A stretch of 64,000 nt of DNA from Cedecea davisae DSM 4568 (lineage in GTDB: Bacteria; Pseudomonadota; Gammaproteobacteria; Enterobacterales; Enterobacteriaceae). The translations under genes were made by a program, and so were the position numbers. Of this stretch, positions 63,848-64,000 are shown in pieces. Positions within the stretch are counted from its first letter, which is position 1. Each line of letters starts with the position of its first letter. Location of the stretch: positions 4,610,104 to 4,674,103 of the forward strand of contig NZ_KE161030.1 in assembly GCF_000412335.2 (NCBI RefSeq), read 5' to 3'. Below the pieces are notes generated by a model that made no database searches, had not been told where the DNA came from, and saw only the letters and a program-made list of their open reading frames with translations.

Positions 63848-63899
63848 CAGAAAGTTTTTTCAAATTAGGGGTTGTCAGGCTCTGAGAACTCCCTATAAT
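63848..63899 (+). promoter_or_regulatory. rrn P1 promoter with UP element
   Basis: TTGTCA (63872-63877), a 16-base spacer and TATAAT (63894-63899), with an A/T-rich UP element (AGAAAGTTTTTTCAAATTA) directly upstream and a GC-rich discriminator after the -10: the pattern of ribosomal P1 promoters. At the window end TTGACT (63982-63987) is the -35 of P2. The 16S gene itself lies outside. Synteny with yieP points to the rrnC equivalent. Confidence 0.9.
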
Positions 63900-64000
63900 G
63901 CGCCTCCACTGACACGGCAAAGCGGCTTCGAAAGCGGCTTAACAACCCGGTAGTCAGTCAGACGAAAGCGAAAATAAACGCTTGACTCTGAAAGAGGAAG

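Overview
The window is chromosomal DNA of an enterobacterium close to but distinct from Escherichia coli. Nearly every gene has a recognisable E. coli counterpart of almost the same length, and the block pst-phoU, glmS-glmU, atp, rsmG-mnmG, oriC, mioC-asnC-asnA, viaA-ravA, kup, rbs, hsrA-yieP, rrn runs in the E. coli order. The left 29 kb does not. I cannot name the genus from sequence alone. A non-Escherichia Enterobacteriaceae member (Enterobacter, Cedecea or a relative) is my best inference.

Region 1 (1-2.4 kb): the 3' end of malS, a 0.9 kb non-coding stretch built of degenerate direct and inverted repeats, and avtA. Region 2 (2.4-22.7 kb): a complete, consolidated formate hydrogenlyase (FHL) locus. 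On the minus strand are hycABCDEFGHI, then hydN-fdhF-hypF and a NiCoT nickel permease. On the plus strand are hypABCDE and the activator gene fhlA. The locus therefore holds the formate dehydrogenase, the NiFe hydrogenase and its membrane arm, the maturation factors, nickel uptake and the regulator. FhlA-like sites and sigma54 -24/-12 promoters sit where they are needed. Its formate dehydrogenase H has Cys (TGC) at residue 140, where the E. coli enzyme has selenocysteine (TGA), and the RNA element that directs UGA recoding is also degenerate.

Region 3 (22.7-29.3 kb) is a mosaic of small units. They are yajD, a lone cheV behind a sigma28-type promoter, an IclR regulator with a GlcG/HbpS-like protein and an MFS exporter, sodA, yiiM, and an AA10 lytic polysaccharide monooxygenase gene in AT-rich surroundings. 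Region 4 (29.3-48.0 kb): pstSCAB-phoU with Pho boxes, glmUS, atpIBEFHAGDC, rsmG and mnmG, all on the minus strand. Region 5 (48.1-48.4 kb): the replication origin oriC, with three AT-rich 13-mers, DnaA boxes and 12 GATC sites. Region 6 (48.4-64 kb): mioC, asnC/asnA, viaA-ravA, kup, rbsDACBKR with two RbsR operators, hsrA, yieP and the upstream promoters of an rRNA operon cut by the window end.

Two families of short palindromic repeats recur between genes. One has CCCTCACCC...GGGTGAGGG ends and lies at 5.6, 10.9, 16.8, 36.1 and 55.6 kb, with a related hairpin at 29.3 kb. One of its copies is translated as the N-terminus of HypF. The other is a single 123-bp element with TACCC...GGGTA ends lying inside the atp operon between atpG and atpD.
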